Shown here piece by piece: positions 7,735 to 13,776 of a DNA stretch of 64,000 bases. Positions within the stretch are counted from its first letter, which is position 1. Each line of letters begins with the position of its first letter. The translations under genes and the position numbers were made by a program. The DNA is from Pedobacter sp. Hv1 (GTDB lineage: Bacteria; Bacteroidota; Bacteroidia; Sphingobacteriales; Sphingobacteriaceae): the NCBI RefSeq assembly GCF_001412215.1, contig NZ_LLWP01000004.1, positions 124,001 through 188,000 of the forward strand. The letters run 5' to 3'. The notes under the pieces were generated by a model, which was not told where the DNA came from, ran no database searches, and worked only from the letters and a program-made list of their open reading frames with translations.

Positions 7735-8130
7735 ATGATGGAGTACACACTACATTATCAAATGCTGCGATTGATAATGACAATAAATGTTGCAACAGCA
7801 AAAACAAACAATATGTTATTATTAAATAAAAATAGTAATGAAATTATTATTAAAATAAACCTAGATACACTTCTACCAGAATTAAAAGAACTAGTAGAAA
7901 ATACAATAAAAACAACAATCGAGGCTCAACATCAAATTGAGCCTTCTTCTACACAATCAGACCTACTTACACGGCTACAGACCTGTAAACTACTTAAAAT
8001 CTCACTTCCAACCTTAGATGCAAGAATTAAAGATGGAAGTATTCCATGCTTTAGAATTGGCAAAAAGGTTCTTTTTGATGAGGTAAAAGTTATGGAAAGC
8101 ATAGCTAGAAAGAGAGGTAAAAATGTTTGA
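7735..8130 (+). CDS. Excisionase-like helix-turn-helix protein
   Basis: A 131-aa reading frame whose second half (about 76-125) is a MerR-like excisionase domain: LLTRLQTCKLLKISLPTLDARIKDGSIPCFRIGKKVLFDEVKVMESI. This is the HTH_17 layout, in which a short winged helix reads one half-site. The first 26 residues are poorly protein-like, and the ATG at 7813 (MLLLNKNSNEI) is a better start, giving 105 aa. Its stop overlaps the start of the next frame (ATGTTTGA), indicating coupled translation with the replication gene. In related elements such proteins control excision or replication. Confidence 0.7.
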   Translation: MMEYTLHYQMLRLIMTINVATAKTNNMLLLNKNSNEIIIKINLDTLLPELKELVENTIKTTIEAQHQIEPSSTQSDLLTRLQTCKLLKISLPTLDARIKDGSIPCFRIGKKVLFDEVKVMESIARKRGKNV

Positions 8131-8269
8131 CAATGTAGGCCTCGAAATTAACAATTACTCCATACTAGAGTTTGAACAATTAACTGATAGACTGGGTATA
8201 ATCTGTCCAATTGGTAGCAATAGAGTGTGGTTCAATTTTCACAACCTTAGAATAAGGTACTACCCCTAA
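8123..8269 (+). CDS. N-terminal fragment of Rep protein, ending at CCC-TAA frameshift site
   Basis: A 48-codon frame starting MFDNVGLEINNYS and ending NLRIRYYP at a TAA stop. The sequence looks like the first strand-helix-strand of gene II/X-type replication initiators. The next frame (+1) continues without interruption as NNKSIRINNSLHKFYN, the expected continuation of the same domain. Removing one C from the CCCC run at 8263-8266 joins the two. It starts within the overlap with the HTH gene. Confidence 0.5.
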   Translation: MFDNVGLEINNYSILEFEQLTDRLGIICPIGSNRVWFNFHNLRIRYYP

Positions 8270-8297
8270 TAACAAATCAATACGAATAAATAATTCT

Positions 8298-9083
8298 TTG
8301 CATAAGTTTTACAATTCCGCAATTGGAATAATGGGAGCTGCAGAAAATCATAATGATTTTAACATAAATAATATGAAAGAAGTAGCAGAAGAATTGTCGA
8401 GAATTTTTGAAAGACCTATTCATCATTTTTTACTTTCAAGACCGATTGAAGTTGGAGTAAATATAGATGTTATTGGTTCAACACCATTCGAGATAATTAA
8501 CAGATACCAATCTTATTTAGCTGGTAGTAGCAATAATGCATTTCATACTATTGAGCCAAGGGATAGAGGGAGACCAATTACTAGAAAATGTTTTTTTACT
8601 GATTATAAAATTAAATTTTATGATAAATCCAAGCAAGCAAAACTAAGTGGAAGAAATATACTTAGGTATGAGATAGTGTTTGACCAACTAAGGAAGATTA
8701 GAACCGTTGTAGGAAGAGATAATCTGACTTTGCAGACATTGTGCGAAAGGGAAACCTGGGTGCATTTTGGGCTTTATTTGTTAAAAGTTTACAGAAACAT
8801 TAAAAAGCTCCCTCTAATCGAGGGGAATGTAATTGCTGTTAAAGACTTGAATAAAATTTATGCAGAATGTAATAGTCAATTTAAGAGCGATTTAAAAAGG
8901 TCATTAACTCCAACTCACTATAATAAAGCAAGGATGGAAAATGTAGAATGTTATAACTTTTGGAACAATGCCACCGAGAATGTTCACGTTTTAATCAATA
9001 AAAAAATATATAATAAAATAAAAAAAATAATAACCGTACCCGTTGCATCGCTTGTAAGTAACTGTGAAACGGAATTAAATTAA
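8298..9083 (+). CDS. Rolling-circle replication initiator-like protein (gene II/X family), main body, frameshifted
   Basis: The open frame runs from 8256. The listed start is a TTG at 8298, and the first ATG is at 8331, so no convincing independent start exists. Motifs are SLHKFYN, NHNDFNINN, a GVNIDV strand, IKFYDKSKQ and ILRYEIVFDQL, which together match phage/plasmid replication proteins of the filamentous-phage gene II type found in Bacteroidota elements. With the upstream piece (8123-8269) the intact protein would be about 319 aa. It is either inactivated by a 1-nt change or produced by +1 frameshifting at CCC-TAA. It would nick the circular form of the element. Confidence 0.6.
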   Translation: MHKFYNSAIGIMGAAENHNDFNINNMKEVAEELSRIFERPIHHFLLSRPIEVGVNIDVIGSTPFEIINRYQSYLAGSSNNAFHTIEPRDRGRPITRKCFFTDYKIKFYDKSKQAKLSGRNILRYEIVFDQLRKIRTVVGRDNLTLQTLCERETWVHFGLYLLKVYRNIKKLPLIEGNVIAVKDLNKIYAECNSQFKSDLKRSLTPTHYNKARMENVECYNFWNNATENVHVLINKKIYNKIKKIITVPVASLVSNCETELN

Positions 9084-9089
9084 AATAAT

Positions 9090-9332
9090 ATGAAAACAAT
9101 AACAATATCTAAAATAAGACCTAAAAGAAAAAGTTATGGAACATTTGGAGTAAAAAAACATGGACATAAAACCCAAAAGAGAAGTATTAGTTCATTTGAT
9201 TGGGTTAAAATGTTACATAGTAGTATCCGTGATATAGATTTAGTAATTAAAAATCATCCTAATATGGATGGATTAAATATTTTAAAACAGGATATGTTAG
9301 ATTTAATAAATTTTAAAAATAAAAAAAATTGA
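9090..9332 (+). CDS. Small basic protein of unknown function
   Basis: An 80-aa, strongly basic protein (many Lys/Arg in the first 35 residues, KIRPKRKSYGTFGVKKHGHKTQK) with a C-terminal amphipathic helix (FDWVKMLHSSIRDIDLVIKNH). It follows the Rep gene by 6 nt and precedes a terminator, so it is probably the last gene of the element's replication operon. I do not recognise a family. Charge suggests nucleic-acid binding, which is inference. Confidence 0.55.
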   Translation: MKTITISKIRPKRKSYGTFGVKKHGHKTQKRSISSFDWVKMLHSSIRDIDLVIKNHPNMDGLNILKQDMLDLINFKNKKN

Positions 9333-9366
9333 AATAATAATAAAAATATATAATTAATTAAAAATA

Positions 9367-9391
9367 AAAGGTCGGCATTGCTGGCCTTTTG
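9367..9391 (+). terminator. Terminator ending the element's int-rep operon
   Basis: A hairpin AAAAGGTC..GC / GC..GGCCTTTT with a 3-nt loop, with T residues following. It separates the rightward operon from the divergent regulator region. Confidence 0.7.
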
Positions 9392-9520
9392 TGTTGAAAT
9401 ATGGGTCAATATGTGCGATGTACGGCAAGAACTCTTTTTTCTCGGTATCTTATGCGAAAAGAAATTTAAGTCCCGTATATGGATTATATTAAAGTTGTAA
9501 AAAATATAATTAAATATATT

Positions 9521-9751
9521 TTAATCAACTAGTGGAAGTAATTTATCGATAGGTGTATTTAGTGCTTTGGATAGAGCATAGATTGTACTAATAGTTACAT
9601 TTACTTCTCCTCTTTCAATTCTTCCAACTTGAGATAATGGTATGTCTGCAGAGTTGGCAAGTTGTTCTTGTGATAAAAGAAGAGAATTTCTTAAATCTCT
9701 TACCCTTTGGCCAAAGGCCTTTATAGCTTTGTCATTTTTAATTTTTATCAC
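9521..9751 (-). CDS. XRE-family repressor of the element
   Basis: A 76-aa single-domain Cro/C1 helix-turn-helix protein: RVRDLRNSLLLSQEQLANSADIPLSQVGRIERGEVNVTISTIYALSKALNTPIDKLL, with helix 2 at SQEQLANSA and recognition helix at LSQVGRIERG. It has no other domain. It is transcribed away from the two cargo genes, and a 12-bp palindrome in the shared intergenic region (9788-9799) is its likely operator. It probably acts as the maintenance or immunity repressor of the element. Confidence 0.85.
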   Translation of the reverse strand: MIKIKNDKAIKAFGQRVRDLRNSLLLSQEQLANSADIPLSQVGRIERGEVNVTISTIYALSKALNTPIDKLLPLVD

Positions 9752-9787
9752 GCAACCAAATTGGTGGATACGTTTATTTTTATTTGA

Positions 9788-9799
9788 CGCATATATGCG
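9788..9799. promoter_or_regulatory. 12-bp palindrome, candidate XRE operator
   Basis: CGCATATATGCG is a perfect palindrome midway between the divergent XRE gene and the secreted-protein gene at 9831. Its position suits control of both promoters. Confidence 0.5.
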
Positions 9800-9830
9800 C
9801 TATTTTTACTAAACTTTCAAAATATAAATT

Positions 9831-10235
9831 ATGAGGAAAACTTTAACTAGGATAATGTTAATAATGCTTTTATTGTGTCCAATAATGAGTTTGGCTCAAA
9901 GAATTGATGGAATAACATATAGAGCAGATAAATGGGCTGATTTAACCAAATATAAAAGTTGGGCACAGGCCATGGATAATCCAAAATATGAGAAAGTTGC
10001 TGTATTTATAAATGATAAGGAAGTCCAACTATTAAAGGGAAAAAATTTACAAACTTATATTATCACAAAAAGAATTAATGGGTCAAATGAGCAAACAATA
10101 AACTTTAAAATTAATTATAATAATAAAATCTATGATTTAAAGGTTTTTGAAATTGAAGGTTCTACTTTCTTTAAAATGGAAGGTCTTTGGATGATTGAAT
10201 TTTTGAACGAGAATAGACAAATAATATATAAATAA
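9831..10235 (+). CDS. Secreted protein of unknown function (element cargo)
   Basis: A 134-aa protein with a good signal peptide (basic RKTLTR, hydrophobic IMLIMLLLCPIMSL, cut after AQ). The mature part is rich in beta-strand patterns and Lys/Asn/Ile, with no Cys. I recognise no family. It is AT-rich like the rest of the element and lies 1 nt upstream of the next secreted protein, so the two are probably co-expressed and may work together in the periplasm or at the surface. Confidence 0.7.
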   Translation: MRKTLTRIMLIMLLLCPIMSLAQRIDGITYRADKWADLTKYKSWAQAMDNPKYEKVAVFINDKEVQLLKGKNLQTYIITKRINGSNEQTINFKINYNNKIYDLKVFEIEGSTFFKMEGLWMIEFLNENRQIIYK

Positions 10236-10236
10236 A

Positions 10237-11157
10237 ATGGACTTTCAGAATTTAATGCTTAAAAAATTACTAGGGTTAACTATAGCCTTAATTTTTTCTA
10301 CTATAGTATATGCCCAAGATAAAAGCCTAGTGCATCTAATTTCAGCTTCAGAGAATAGTTTTAATACTAAGAAAGTTCCTGAGGATGTACAAAAAAGTAG
10401 TTTAGATAGAATTGATGAAAAATTTGTCAGATGGATTGATGAACTTGAATTTGTTAATGATTATTATTCAAGCCTAATCAAAAAAGGATACAGTCCATGC
10501 GATTATAAAATTGGTAACTTGATTTACTTTGATAATGGATATTATTCAAAAGTGGATACTTTTTATTTCGTAAATAAACCTAAAGGAATAATTGTCAGTT
10601 TAATGAAAAGCGTTGGAAATCGATTTGATGAGAATAAGTTATATATAACTAGTAAGTGGTACTCTTCTAATATGAGACTGCACCAAAAATCCCAGCCTGA
10701 ATATGAATTTGAAAATTACTTTTTACCAAGAATATCAAAGGAATTTGATTTTAAGCTGATAAGTGAAACGAACACAGATAGTAGAGTTTCAATTACAGAT
10801 ACTGAAATAGGCACACTTAAATTAGAAAGATTGATAATAAATAATATTACTCCAACTGGAAATAAAATTGCAACAAAGTATAATGATAAGCTTTGGAGAT
10901 TAATTAATTGGAGGGAGTCAACTAACAAAATCTACAAATATTCACTTGAAAAAATGAATTTACTGGGGTATGAATTTGTCAACATAAGTGTAAATGATGG
11001 GGCGCATAAAACTTACGTCTATAGGAATTGTATTAAAGGATTAGTGTTTGAGGTAACCGAATGGTTTAGTGAGGGGATAATATCTTTAAACTTAAATTGG
11101 TATGACAAGAGTATAAAAAATAGAATTGGCTCTTTGATTTACTGTGACTTAAAATAA
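10237..11157 (+). CDS. Secreted protein of unknown function (element cargo)
   Basis: A 306-aa protein with an N-terminal export signal (LKKLLGLTIALIFSTIVYAQ). The internal Met at codon 7 gives a more typical signal peptide start. The mature region has two similar-looking halves of mixed alpha/beta character, each with a Y-x-F/Y-VN or YVYRN strand followed by GIIVS / GLVFEV (about 106-117 and 262-273), suggesting a duplicated domain. No enzyme motif or family is recognisable. It forms a two-gene unit with the preceding secreted protein. Confidence 0.7.
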   Translation: MDFQNLMLKKLLGLTIALIFSTIVYAQDKSLVHLISASENSFNTKKVPEDVQKSSLDRIDEKFVRWIDELEFVNDYYSSLIKKGYSPCDYKIGNLIYFDNGYYSKVDTFYFVNKPKGIIVSLMKSVGNRFDENKLYITSKWYSSNMRLHQKSQPEYEFENYFLPRISKEFDFKLISETNTDSRVSITDTEIGTLKLERLIINNITPTGNKIATKYNDKLWRLINWRESTNKIYKYSLEKMNLLGYEFVNISVNDGAHKTYVYRNCIKGLVFEVTEWFSEGIISLNLNWYDKSIKNRIGSLIYCDLK

Positions 11158-11401
11158 AGAAAGATTTTTCCTTCAAAAATTCCCTTTTTACCTTTGTTAG
11201 GTTAAATAAAAACTATAAAAAAATTTGCATTTGGAAGAATTTCTAAATCTTCACGACTTTAATGTTAAAAATAAAAGAGGTCTTAAATTTATTTTTTAAT
11301 AAAAAAATATTAAAACTTTTTTAAAATTTAAAAATTCTCTACATCAATCAAAAAATTTATGAATTTCTACTATAAAATATCAAAACCAATAGTATTCAAG
11401 A

Positions 11402-11426
11402 ATTGTATGGGATTTTGTATGGGAAA
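11402..11426. repeat. Putative integrase arm-binding repeats, right end
   Basis: Two tandem copies of TTGTATGGGA (11403-11412 and 11416-11425), 13 bp apart, match the word at 6267 near the left end. The remaining part of the 11158-11478 gap is very AT-rich and holds no recognisable gene. Confidence 0.45.
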
Positions 11427-11466
11427 GAAAAAAGCTGCGAAAAATCTCGGAAATTTCGCAGCTTTC
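11427..11466 (-). terminator. Element-supplied terminator of ssrA
   Basis: A 12-bp stem AAAGCTGCGAAA / TTTCGCAGCTTT followed on the minus strand by TTTTTTCTTT, 13 nt beyond the tmRNA 3' end. It is inside the element and replaces the host terminator now at 6091-6122. Confidence 0.8.
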
Positions 11467-11476
11467 GATAAAAATT

Positions 11477-11490
11477 TGTGGAGCCGAAGG
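11477..11490. repeat. attR: ssrA 3' end
   Basis: A 14-bp direct repeat identical to 6124-6137, forming the last bases of the intact tmRNA gene. Confidence 0.8.
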
Positions 11491-11842
11491 GGTTCGAACC
11501 CTTGTCCAGTTGTGTGATAAATTACACCTTCTACATGCTTATTTTCCAATTAGTTGTCGGGATCTGGCGGGCTGGAAACCGACCTAACCTTTCTCCTTAG
11601 GTACTTTGTTTCGCCATTGTACCGTACCTTACAATCGCTAGCGCTGTTATTTCGATGCCTCTATTACTAACCTAACAATGCAGCAGTTAGCGAGACAAAA
11701 GCTATTTAATTCTAAATTAAGCAGCTAAGGCGTAGTTATTTTCGCCAATTATTGTTTTGAACGTTCTCTTTTAAGTGCTCTCCGTACAACGCACTGCATG
11801 CTAACATACTCAGCGCCACCCTGTCAAATCCAAAACGGCCCC
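11479..11842 (-). ncRNA. ssrA: Transfer-messenger RNA (tmRNA)
   Basis: A 364-nt tmRNA that rescues stalled ribosomes. The 5' end GGGGCCG pairs with the 3' end CGGCTCC in a 7-bp tRNA-like acceptor stem, followed by discriminator A. The T arm AAGGGTTCGAACCCCTT is at the 3' end. The tag reading frame at 11746-11717 encodes GENNYALAA then TAA, the Bacteroidota-type tag. CCA is not encoded. The 3' end serves as the integration site of the adjacent element and stays intact. Confidence 0.95.
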
Positions 11843-11897
11843 ATTTGTAAATTTCCAGTTCTTAGCTTTTAGCTATCGAACAAGCAGAACTGGAGAA

Positions 11898-11905
11898 CAA
11901 AGATA
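11898..11905 (-). promoter_or_regulatory. -7 promoter element of ssrA
   Basis: On the minus strand the sequence reads TATCTTTG, matching TAnnTTTG, about 56 nt upstream of the mature tmRNA 5' end, which leaves a short precursor leader. Confidence 0.5.
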
Positions 11906-11924
11906 CAAAAAAAATGGCTAACGG

Positions 11925-11991
11925 GTTAATTGTTTAAATCGGTTAACTGTTCATATACTTCAAACAATTAACCAATTTAAACAGTTTTAAC
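11925..11991. repeat. Imperfect inverted repeat with 27-29-bp arms
   Basis: The left arm (11925-11951) and right arm (11963-11991) are near-complementary, with shared core GATTTAAAC/GTTTAAAT and GTTAATTG words, around an 11-nt loop. It lies immediately after the aminotransferase stop and is followed on the minus strand by a T-run, so it may act as its terminator; the length is unusual. Confidence 0.55.
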
Positions 11992-11993
11992 AA

Positions 11994-13193
11994 TTAAGCT
12001 TGTCTACCCGGATATTGTTGCAAAGCCACTTCCAAACAATCCATAGCCGCATTCAAATCGGCTGTATTTAAAACATAAGCCATGCGTACTTCATTTTTAC
12101 CACTACCAGCGCTAGAATAGAAACCTGTAGCCGGTGCTATCATTACGGTAGCGCCATTGTGCTCAAAACTTTCTAACATCCATTGGCAAAAAGCGTCTGC
12201 ATCGTCAATTGGAAATTTAGCTACCACATAAAATGCACCACCCGGATTTGGGCAAAATACACCTTCAATGCTGTTTAAGCGGTTTACCAAAGTATCACGA
12301 CGTAAAGTATATTCTTTATTTACTTCTTCAAAATAGCTATCTGGTGTGTCCACTGCTGCAGTACCTGCAATCTGCTCTACCATACCCGGACTTAAGCGAG
12401 CTTGTGCAAATTTCAATCCCGAAGCAATTACATCTTTGTTTTTGGTAATTAAACAACCCAAACGAGCCCCACAAGCACTGTAACGTTTAGAAACAGTATC
12501 CATAATGACTACGTTATCTTCCAGACCATCTAAATGCATTGGCGAAATAAATTCACGCCCATCATAACAGAATTCACGGTAAGCTTCATCAGAGAACAAG
12601 AAAAGATCGTATTTCAAGCACAATGCTTTTAAGGCTTCTAGTTCTTCTCTAGAATATAGATATCCAGTAGGATTGTTTGGATTACAGATAATGATGGCTT
12701 TGGTTTTTGCAGTAATCAGTTTCTCAAACTCTGCAATAGGAGGTAAGGCAAAACCATTTTCAATATAAGATAAAATCGGTTTAACCACCACATTGCTCAT
12801 ACAGGCAAAACCATTGTAATTGGCATAAAATGGTTCTGGGATAATGATTTCATCACCTTCGTTTACGCAAGTTTGCATGGCAATGGTAATGGCCTCAGAG
12901 CCACCTACGGTAACCAATATGTTTTCAGGTTGAATGTTGTAACCTAATTTGTTGTAATATTCAGTCAGTTTGGTTCTATAGGCTAAAGTACCTTCAGATG
13001 GGGTATAGGCCCAAACATTGAAATCTATGTTTTTAATGGCATTTAACATGCCTTCTGGTGTAGCAATATCTGGCTGACCTATATTTAAGTGATATACCTT
13101 TTTACCAGCAGCTTTAGCTTGATCTGCAAAAGGTGTAAGTTTTCTAATTGGTGAAGCGGGCATTTGTAACCCTTTTTCTGAAATTTTTGGCAT
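11994..13193 (-). CDS. PLP-dependent class I/II aminotransferase (aspartate aminotransferase-like)
   Basis: A 399-aa fold-type I aminotransferase. The N-terminal substrate loop is LNIGQPDIATPEGM. The conserved NPNNPTGYLYS is at 171-181, the PLP-pyridine Asp202 in FSDEAYREF with Tyr205, the Schiff-base Lys236 in DTVSKRYSACGARLG with Arg244 for the phosphate, and the C-terminal carboxylate Arg in NEVRMAY. This matches the 1-gamma aspartate/aromatic aminotransferase group, so it may transaminate aspartate, tyrosine or phenylalanine. It is cytosolic and monocistronic, downstream of a terminator for DUF1573. Confidence 0.9.
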   Translation of the reverse strand: MPKISEKGLQMPASPIRKLTPFADQAKAAGKKVYHLNIGQPDIATPEGMLNAIKNIDFNVWAYTPSEGTLAYRTKLTEYYNKLGYNIQPENILVTVGGSEAITIAMQTCVNEGDEIIIPEPFYANYNGFACMSNVVVKPILSYIENGFALPPIAEFEKLITAKTKAIIICNPNNPTGYLYSREELEALKALCLKYDLFLFSDEAYREFCYDGREFISPMHLDGLEDNVVIMDTVSKRYSACGARLGCLITKNKDVIASGLKFAQARLSPGMVEQIAGTAAVDTPDSYFEEVNKEYTLRRDTLVNRLNSIEGVFCPNPGGAFYVVAKFPIDDADAFCQWMLESFEHNGATVMIAPATGFYSSAGSGKNEVRMAYVLNTADLNAAMDCLEVALQQYPGRQA

Positions 13194-13205
13194 GGCACAA
13201 AAATA

Positions 13206-13233
13206 AAAAACCCCGTTGGATTAACGGGGTTTT
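13206..13233 (-). terminator. Terminator of the DUF1573 gene
   Basis: Stem AAAACCCCGTT / AACGGGGTTTT with a 5-nt loop and flanking A/T runs; it sits between the DUF1573 stop and the aminotransferase start. Confidence 0.85.
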
Positions 13234-13253
13234 ATTTAAATATGTTTAAAATT

Positions 13254-13646
13254 TTACTTTGTATTGCCTTCTACATACTCACCTTTAATAATGAGTACTT
13301 TAGTAGTCGTTCTGGCATTAGAGGTTAAGGTAATTCCTTTGTTAAAAGGTAGAGGTGCTCCAGAAGGAGTTAACGTAACTTTTACAAAGCCTTTTTCGCC
13401 ACTTTTAACAGGGGTTTTAGTGTATTCGCCAACTGTACAACCACAAGTAGTTTCTACTTTAGAGATAATTAACGGTGCTTCTCCAATATTGGTGAAATTA
13501 AAAGTATACACCACAGGTTTGTTCAGCGCAATTTTTCCAAAATCGTGAACTTCCGTATCGAACTTAAACTCAGCTGGTTTGGTCTGTGCATTTACTGTAA
13601 TGCCAACGCCTAGGATCAATGCAAATATTAAAATTAACTTTTTCAT
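13254..13646 (-). CDS. Secreted DUF1573 protein
   Basis: A 130-aa protein: a signal peptide (about 1-20, ending VNAQ), then one DUF1573 immunoglobulin-like domain with the family pattern FDTEVHDFGKIALNKPVVYTFNFTNIGEAPLIISKVETTCGCTVGEYTKTPVKSGEKGFVKVTL. The TTCGC Cys pair and the PLII strand are typical. These ASPM-SPD-2-Hydin-like proteins are abundant and exported in Bacteroidota; their role is unknown and probably structural or adhesive. It is monocistronic. Confidence 0.85.
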   Translation of the reverse strand: MKKLILIFALILGVGITVNAQTKPAEFKFDTEVHDFGKIALNKPVVYTFNFTNIGEAPLIISKVETTCGCTVGEYTKTPVKSGEKGFVKVTLTPSGAPLPFNKGITLTSNARTTTKVLIIKGEYVEGNTK

Positions 13647-13748
13647 GGTTTTTCGGGTTTAAACAAATTTAATGTTTTAATAGGTTAAAACAAAAAGTAT
13701 TCCAAATATTATTTGCCGTTCAGATTAAGTCATAATTAGAAAGAATTG

Positions 13749-13756
13749 TATCTTTG
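13749..13756 (+). promoter_or_regulatory. -7 promoter element of the E1 dehydrogenase gene
   Basis: TATCTTTG matches TAnnTTTG and lies 20 nt before the ATG at 13777. Confidence 0.5.
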
Positions 13757-13776
13757 CGCTCTAACCAATTTCACTT

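Larger units (their letters stand above)
6124..11490. mobile_element. 5.35-kb integrative element inserted at the 3' end of ssrA
   Basis: Bounded by the direct repeat TGTGGAGCCGAAGG (6124-6137 and 11477-11490), which is the last segment of the tmRNA gene. It contains a tyrosine recombinase at one end, an excisionase-like HTH gene, a frameshifted rolling-circle-type Rep, a small basic protein, a divergent XRE regulator and two secreted proteins of unknown function. Base composition is clearly more AT-rich than the flanks. ssrA is a classic target for such elements, and the intact copy of ssrA is retained at the right end. No conjugation or capsid gene is present, so it should depend on a helper for transfer. 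Confidence 0.85.

Noticed and set aside
11158..11478. AT-rich stretch read as a possible small gene or origin
   Set aside because: No frame longer than a few dozen codons with protein-like composition, and no iterons other than the two TTGTATGGGA words.
6124..11490. Conjugative transposon interpretation of the ssrA element
   Set aside because: No relaxase, TraG-like or type IV secretion gene; only integrase, regulators, Rep and cargo.
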